This document shows, piece after piece, positions 28,369 to 31,524 of a stretch of 31,524 bases of DNA. Position 1 is the stretch's first letter. Each line of letters begins with the position of its first letter. A model generated the notes under the pieces. That model saw nothing but the letters and a program-made list of their open reading frames with translations. It was not told the origin of the DNA and did no database searches. Source of the DNA: a virus; IMG/VR virus record IMGVR_UViG_3300009593_000077, positions 1 through 31,524 of that record. One strand, written 5' to 3'. Both the position numbers and the translations under genes were made by a program.

Positions 28369-29182
28369 TCTTATTACTACGTTTAAATCTATAAGTTGTA
28401 GTACCCACTTTACTCCTATCCATACCACCAATACGTTCATTACTGGCATCTAAGTCATATCCCATACACCAAAATGCTAACACTCTAATATCAGGATTCA
28501 TTCCAGTATGACTCCAAGGTATTTTACGTTTACCACTGCTAATTGAATTACCAGGAATGTTTTGTTCTTCAAATCTGCTAATTGTTTTGCTTTTACCCAT
28601 TAAATAATCCTCAAATGATTCTTTATTGTTTAACATTGTGCTATGTATTCTCTCTAAAGTATCATCAGTATTACCATTATTAGGAACTCCAGTTGTTTCC
28701 ATTATTATATATTCTGCATTAATATTAGCCAAATATTCAAATAAATGATATGGAGAATGCAAATGATATGCTAATCCATTACAAACTACTACATCAAACT
28801 CACCAGGTTTATAATCCTCATAACTTAAACACTCTAATTCCCAATCAAATTCAGCCAACATCTCTAATATTTCTTTACTTTGATTAAACCATCTCTTATA
28901 TGGTTCTATACCAAATAGGCTTTTAATACCATAATGATTATATATAGAAGTTAGTCTAGCATTACTACCTACTGCTATTTCTAGTACCTTTTTATCCTTT
29001 ACAACATCATACATAGGACGAATATCCGCTATATATTCTGCTTCTACATCAGTCCCAAGTCCATGTAAATTATATCGTATTTGTTTAGGCGAATTAGGAC
29101 TACCAGGAAAGCCATTCTCATCAATACTTCCTGATAATAAATTCATTCTTTTAAATATATGTGAATCGCCTTTCTTTGACAT
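28334..29182 (-). CDS. SAM-dependent methyltransferase (class I)
   Basis: A 282-residue protein. KKVLEIAVGSNARLTSIYNH (about 64-83) is motif I, FGIEPYKRWF gives the acidic residue after strand 2, and GEFDVVVCNGLAYHLHSPYHLFEYLA is motif IV with following helix. The C-terminal 100 residues include SWSHTGMNP-like and YRFKRSN segments not tied to a known family. Substrate unknown; RNA, glycan or small molecule are all possible. It overlaps the preceding 76-residue gene by one base, and both lie downstream of a minus-strand late promoter, an unusual setting for an enzyme. Confidence 0.82.
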   Translation of the reverse strand: MSKKGDSHIFKRMNLLSGSIDENGFPGSPNSPKQIRYNLHGLGTDVEAEYIADIRPMYDVVKDKKVLEIAVGSNARLTSIYNHYGIKSLFGIEPYKRWFNQSKEILEMLAEFDWELECLSYEDYKPGEFDVVVCNGLAYHLHSPYHLFEYLANINAEYIIMETTGVPNNGNTDDTLERIHSTMLNNKESFEDYLMGKSKTISRFEEQNIPGNSISSGKRKIPWSHTGMNPDIRVLAFWCMGYDLDASNERIGGMDRSKVGTTTYRFKRSNKITRDPRLLGQQ

Positions 29183-29412
29183 TATACTAGATAATCTATT
29201 TGATTTACTGATGTATATTTGCCTAATTGTCCATTAATATCATATACAGTAACAACATAATTAGTATTAACAACTCTATGCTTATTATCCCCGGCACTTA
29301 TTACTTTACTAACTGAATCAACATACTGATATGTTCTAGGCAAATTACTTACATGCTGTATAGGATCTACAACACTATAAGGTTGATTACGTGGTGTGCT
29401 TACACTATCCAT
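29182..29412 (-). CDS. Small hypothetical protein, late-expressed
   Basis: A 76-residue beta-rich protein, MDSVSTPRNQPYSVVDPIQH..., with VVNTNYVVTVYDINGQLGKYT resembling a short structural domain of a virion protein. No family recognised. The GATAAATA late promoter lies about 110 nt upstream on the same strand. Confidence 0.68.
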   Translation of the reverse strand: MDSVSTPRNQPYSVVDPIQHVSNLPRTYQYVDSVSKVISAGDNKHRVVNTNYVVTVYDINGQLGKYTSVNQIDYLV

Positions 29413-29522
29413 TAGAGTAAAATACTCAATACATATATGTTAATAGCCATAAGACTCAACAATGTAATGAATACCCACTTAATATGGAACTTCGTATTTA
29501 ATAGTTTATTTAACATAGTATA

Positions 29523-29530
29523 TATTTATC
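29523..29530 (-). promoter_or_regulatory. T4-type late promoter (GATAAATA, minus strand)
   Basis: The minus strand reads GATAAATA, identical to the elements at 1092-1099 and 20275-20282. It points toward the genes 29412 and 29182, giving a leader of about 100 nt. Confidence 0.6.
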
Positions 29531-29547
29531 TGCGGCTAACTAGAGAC

Positions 29548-29609
29548 TGCGAAACGCCTGGAAATGGTGCGAAGTTAGAGGCGGCGTACGTCCTGAAATT
29601 GCGAAACGC
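29548..29609. repeat. Pair of TGCGAAACGC repeats in a structured segment
   Basis: TGCGAAACGC occurs at 29548-29557 and 29600-29609; each holds a GCG-AAA-CGC mini-hairpin. The first is enclosed by CTAACT (29536-29541) and AGTTAG (29573-29578), which can pair. The segment is notably richer in G+C than its flanks. Confidence 0.5.
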
Positions 29610-29710
29610 ATATAATATACTCCTTTATTACCTATATAACCTAATAGTTCTAACCTAATATACCTCTGCTCATGCTCACTGCCTAGTCGGATATTGTCCT
29701 ACAGACAGTC

Positions 29711-29792
29711 ATACAGTTCATATAAGCACGATTTATTATATAGACTGTATCAAGCCTAGTTTATATAAAGTATTGTGCCTTACGGTGCTTAT
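29711..29792. repeat. Interleaved inverted repeats
   Basis: ATACAGT (29711-29717) pairs with ACTGTAT (29744-29750), and ATAAGCAC (29722-29729) pairs with GTGCTTAT (29785-29792). The arms interleave, so a pseudoknot is possible in RNA. Chance is a real alternative in this AT-rich sequence. Confidence 0.4.
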
Positions 29793-29926
29793 ACGATGTT
29801 TATACGGTTGTGAGTTGAAGTGTACTAACGTTCTATTTGAATTCTTTATACTGTATATAGTGTTAGCCGAATTAAAGTATAATTATAAACTAATTAAATA
29901 TTTAATTAATATATAGTCTATATATA

Positions 29927-30026
29927 AGTGCTTACGCACTAGTATTTCGTATGCTTAACGCATACTCATACTGAAACTTACATACAAACGTACACGCACA
30001 ACATCTTGTACGCACATTTGTACGTT
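29927..30026. repeat. Cluster of three consecutive hairpins
   Basis: AGTGC-TTAC-GCACT (29927-29940), GTATGC-TTAAC-GCATAC (29949-29965, extended by AGTAT and ATACT outside) and AACGTAC...GTACGTT (29987-29993 with 30020-30026). All three are perfect stems in under 100 bp, just before the micro-ORF at 30037. Confidence 0.6.
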
Positions 30027-30036
30027 AAATACGTTT

Positions 30037-30132
30037 ATGTGGCAAGCAGAAACAACACTATTTGATTATATATTCATGATATCCTATATAGTGGCATTAG
30101 TGTATATATGGATTACACTATATAGAGATTAA
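30037..30132 (+). CDS. 31-residue membrane micro-protein
   Basis: Encodes MWQAETTLFDYIFMISYIVA..., ending ITLYRD. One long hydrophobic helix with charged ends is typical of phage micro-proteins. No good Shine-Dalgarno sequence is visible and it lies in a region of repeats, so it may be fortuitous. Confidence 0.35.
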   Translation: MWQAETTLFDYIFMISYIVALVYIWITLYRD

Positions 30133-30140
30133 CTATAGAA

Positions 30141-30170
30141 GTGTGCAAGAGTGTGTAATTGTGTGTAATT
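30141..30170. repeat. Three tandem 10-bp direct repeats
   Basis: GTGTGCAAGA, GTGTGTAATT and GTGTGTAATT follow one another with an exact 10-bp period, about one helical turn. Such phased short repeats resemble iterons or regulator sites. Confidence 0.55.
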
Positions 30171-30315
30171 TTAGGGATATATTGGAAGATTGAGTTGTTT
30201 TACGCATAGCAAAAATAACTTTATATAGTGTGCCGGAACACCGGAAAAAAGTCAAGAAAAATCTACAGTATATACCGTTTCGCCCATACAGACACCATAG
30301 TGGTAAACCATAGTC

Positions 30316-30428
30316 GTCCAGAATCCTTCGGACCCACTCGCTTCGCGGTGCATTCTCCGGGAAAGTGGGCTTGAGCCTCCAAGATGCACAGCCTTCAGCA
30401 GAGCATACTTGTAGGGATAGTTCTGGAC
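30316..30428. ncRNA. Candidate structured RNA with possible pseudoknot
   Basis: GTCCAGAA (30316-30323) and TTCTGGAC (30421-30428) close a 113-nt domain with a perfect 8-bp stem, continued by ATCC/GGAT. Inside, CCCACT (30333-30338) can pair with AGTGGG (30364-30369), and GTGCAT (30348-30353) with ATGCAC (30384-30389). These two helices interleave, as in an H-type pseudoknot. Small hairpins such as GGC-TTGA-GCC also occur. The strand transcribed is unknown. It matches no RNA family I know. Confidence 0.45.
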
Positions 30429-30453
30429 TCCCCTAAAATAGTGTATATACCAT

Positions 30454-30472
30454 AGTGGAGGAGCCACTTTTT
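30454..30472 (+). terminator. Possible intrinsic terminator
   Basis: AGTGG (30454-30458), loop AGGAG and CCACT (30464-30468) form a 5-bp stem that runs directly into TTTTT. The stem is short. It would stop plus-strand transcription leaving the structured element at 30316-30428. Confidence 0.4.
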
Positions 30473-30546
30473 CTGGCAAAAACCAGTACCGTGTACCAAT
30501 ATTCCTGGCAACTCTGACTCGCTTCGCTCGTTTTTCTTGGCAAAAA
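30468..30546. repeat. Repeated TTTTTCTGGCAAAAA motif (two of three copies)
   Basis: TTTTTCTGGCAAAAA at 30468-30482, a one-base variant TTTTTCTTGGCAAAAA at 30531-30546, and a third copy at 31407-31422. T5 and A5 flanks are complementary around a CTGGC core. Nearby, ACTCGCTTCGC occurs at both 30336-30346 and 30517-30527. Confidence 0.55.
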
Positions 30547-30581
30547 CCTCCTATATATGGGTTTCGGCTACACTCTAGAAC

Positions 30582-30601
30582 TGTGGATAACCTGTGTATA
30601 A
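30582..30601. promoter_or_regulatory. Two tandem DnaA-box-like sites
   Basis: TGTGGATAA (30582-30590) is the exact reverse complement of the consensus DnaA box TTATCCACA, and TGTGTATAA (30593-30601) fits TTATNCACA. They share orientation and their starts are 11 bp apart, one helical turn. Confidence 0.55.
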
Positions 30602-30612
30602 GTGTGAAAAGG

Positions 30613-30641
30613 TTGACTTTTGACTCAAAATATGTTAATAT
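30613..30641 (+). promoter_or_regulatory. Sigma70-type promoter with extended -10
   Basis: TTGACT (30613-30618), 17-bp spacer, TAATAT (30636-30641) preceded by TG. AAAAG-N5-CTTTT surrounds the -35 box. It shares GAAAAGGTTGACTTTTG with the promoter at 30783. Confidence 0.65.
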
Positions 30642-30652
30642 CATGTTAATGA

Positions 30653-30674
30653 TATAACCAAGTGGGTGGTTATA
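30653..30674. repeat. Inverted repeat just downstream of a promoter start
   Basis: TATAACC (30653-30659), 8-nt spacer, GGTTATA (30668-30674). It lies about 5 nt after the predicted start of the promoter at 30613, so it could be a 5' end hairpin or an operator. GAAAC-GCATCT-GTTTC and GTTCC...GGAAC follow within 60 nt, giving a strongly structured leader. Confidence 0.5.
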
Positions 30675-30782
30675 CCGCTTCATTAGAAACGCATCTGTTT
30701 CCAATGTCGGTTCCCTGTCGCTTTGGAACTATAACTTGGTGCCTATAGTCATGAATATACCGCAAATAATGGCAGAAAAAGG

Positions 30783-30810
30783 TTGACTTTTGGGCAGAAG
30801 ATGTTATTAT
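30783..30810 (+). promoter_or_regulatory. Sigma70-type promoter with extended -10
   Basis: TTGACT (30783-30788), 16-bp spacer and TATTAT (30805-30810) preceded by TG. AAAAG-N5-CTTTT again surrounds the -35 box. It drives the genes at 30848 and 31069; GGAGG lies in the leader. Confidence 0.7.
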
Positions 30811-30847
30811 ATATACATAATATAGTTGTAGGAGGCAGTATTATAAT

Positions 30848-31069
30848 ATGGTAGGATGGATTAGTTTAACATTGTTTATAGGTTTCACCCTATATTTCAT
30901 TAAATTACTATTTGATATAGTATTTGTTGAGGGTCCGGAGGTTATATATCCGGCTACTCTTGGTATTCTTGCTTTATTCGTTTTCTTAGTATATATGTTT
31001 GGTACTGATATACTATTCATCTTATCAACTATTCTTATCGTTGGCTTACTTATTAGGAGATATGCATAA
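30848..31069 (+). CDS. Small polytopic membrane protein
   Basis: A 73-residue protein, MVGWISLTLFIGFTLYFIKL..., with three hydrophobic segments (about 5-27, 36-50 and 53-69) and a short basic end LIRRYA. GGAGG at 30831-30835 is 12 nt from the ATG, rather far. Early expression is expected from the promoter at 30783, which argues against a holin and for an inner-membrane effector, but the function is unknown. TAATG overlap with the next gene. Confidence 0.7.
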   Translation: MVGWISLTLFIGFTLYFIKLLFDIVFVEGPEVIYPATLGILALFVFLVYMFGTDILFILSTILIVGLLIRRYA

Positions 31070-31344
31070 TGGCAGTAGGCAATATAACAATCGAATCAAT
31101 ACCTGTAGCATTTAAAAGAGCATTCAACAAGGCGGTTAGCCTTGGTGAGAACCTCTATGAAGATGGTTCCGTTAATTGGAACTTTGTTGATGCTGACTTG
31201 TTTATGGAATTCGGTCCGCGTGATACTGAAATAAATGAACGATACTTATCAGAACTTCACTATGAGATGTTTGAACTGTTAGCCGATGCTTATGAACGTG
31301 CTAATGGTATTCAAAAGCAACAGGACACTATAGTAAGTATATAA
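31069..31344 (+). CDS. Conserved-looking hypothetical protein
   Basis: A 91-residue protein, MAVGNITIESIPVAFKRAFN..., with helical segments VAFKRAFNKAVSLGENLYED and YLSELHYEMFELLADAYERA. No family recognised. Coupled to the membrane protein upstream, it probably comes from the same early-type promoter. Confidence 0.72.
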   Translation: MAVGNITIESIPVAFKRAFNKAVSLGENLYEDGSVNWNFVDADLFMEFGPRDTEINERYLSELHYEMFELLADAYERANGIQKQQDTIVSI

Positions 31345-31524
31345 ACACTATATACACGAACTTCACTATAAAGGACTATCATATAGGTTCAGACTAGAAT
31401 CAGAACTTTTTTCTGGCAAAAATAAAATATTCAATAATTACCTGGGGGTACCGGTAATACAGCGGTGGGGGTATAGGATTTGAAAATTTGGCATCGGTGG
31501 TAATTCAATTTTTTTGCCCTACAA
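31345..31524. other. Non-coding window end with hairpin and G-rich stretch
   Basis: No gene start was found. It holds the third TTTTTCTGGCAAAAA copy (31407-31422), a hairpin ATTACC (31437-31442) / GGTAAT (31453-31458) with a G-rich loop, and a second G-run (GTGGGGG near 31465-31471). Composition shifts abruptly from AT-rich to G-rich here, and a promoter or RNA element may continue beyond the edge. Confidence 0.45.

Larger units (their letters stand above)
29413..30847. other. Largely non-coding, structure-rich regulatory or origin-like hub
   Basis: About 1.4 kb between divergent genes with no convincing long gene. From left to right it contains a minus-strand late promoter, two copies of TGCGAAACGC, interleaved inverted repeats, an AT-only stretch near 29881-29916, three hairpins, a 31-codon micro-ORF, three 10-bp direct repeats, a G+C-richer pseudoknot-capable segment, two DnaA-box-like sites and two strong promoters. 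This mixture suits a replication origin and/or one or more non-coding RNAs. No tRNA was recognised. Confidence 0.6.

Noticed and set aside
29437-29658. 73-codon plus-strand open frame
   Set aside because: No Shine-Dalgarno sequence, crosses the repeat element at 29536-29609 and a minus-strand late promoter; likely chance.
30231-30261. Possible minus-strand promoter (TTGACT at 30250-30255)
   Set aside because: The nearest TATATA lies about 22 bp away, too far for a normal spacer.
30252-30704. 150-codon minus-strand open frame across the hub
   Set aside because: Its composition is not protein-like, it has no Shine-Dalgarno sequence, and it runs through the paired stems, the DnaA-like sites and a promoter.
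1-31524. tRNA genes, CRISPR arrays, transposons, integrase or attachment sites
   Set aside because: No cloverleaf, spaced repeats, transposase or recombinase motifs were recognised anywhere in the window.

Overview
The window is a densely packed, AT-rich stretch of a T4-like marine myovirus genome. It carries a family B DNA polymerase (gp43-like), a gp45-like sliding clamp, DsbA, an RNase H-type 5'-3' exonuclease and an ATP-dependent DNA ligase. T4-type late promoters (TATAAATA / GATAAATA) occur beside host-type TTGACT...TATAAT promoters. Many genes overlap by ATGA or TAATG, and there are many 20-60 residue ORFs. The AT-rich composition, the periplasmic proteins and the absence of photosynthesis genes suggest a Gram-negative heterotrophic marine host of the SAR11 or relative kind. 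That host assignment is inference only.

Layout. (1) 1-1065, minus strand: three small genes, one of them a two-helix membrane protein, read from a late promoter. (2) 1092-1154: divergent promoter cluster. (3) 1182-8563, plus strand: dsbA, DNA polymerase, sliding clamp, a DpdA-type tRNA-guanine-transglycosylase homologue, a Gfo/Idh/MocA oxidoreductase and an MDR dehydrogenase. (4) 8554-12450: small membrane proteins, a QueD/PTPS-like protein, an Hc1-like basic protein, a GT-B glycosyltransferase and a GalE-like epimerase. (5) 12464-18230: phosphoribosyltransferase, FolE, a DUF433-like protein, QueE, several small proteins, a cupin and the RNase H-type exonuclease. (6) 18241-21919: conserved hypotheticals, a dithiol glutaredoxin, a secreted pseudoazurin-like cupredoxin, a CGFS glutaredoxin, a late-promoter unit and an SGNH hydrolase. 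(7) 22034-28368: DNA ligase, a YubB-like protein, a SET-domain protein, a lipoprotein, an MlaC-like periplasmic protein, an Smr-like protein and micro-ORFs. (8) 28334-29412, minus strand: a SAM methyltransferase and a small protein behind a late promoter. (9) 29413-30847: a 1.4 kb largely non-coding, structure-rich hub with two DnaA-box-like sites, 10-bp direct repeats, clustered hairpins, a pseudoknot-capable element and two strong promoters. (10) 30848-31344: two small genes, then a non-coding end.

How the parts fit. FolE, the QueD-like protein, QueE and DpdA form a coherent 7-deazaguanine DNA modification pathway. No QueC was seen in the window, so the inserted base may be 7-carboxy-7-deazaguanine, or preQ0 made with a QueC encoded elsewhere. 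The glycosyltransferase, epimerase and two oxidoreductases look like a sugar-handling set. The pseudoazurin, the two glutaredoxins and the MlaC-like protein are candidate host-reprogramming functions. The most unusual regulatory elements are a late promoter placed so that its transcripts lose an RBS-sequestering hairpin (20275-20304), a possible leaderless gene coupled to an upstream micro-ORF (12464-12514), and the structured hub at 29.4-30.85 kb. All structures and family calls were made by eye; no search or folding program was run.
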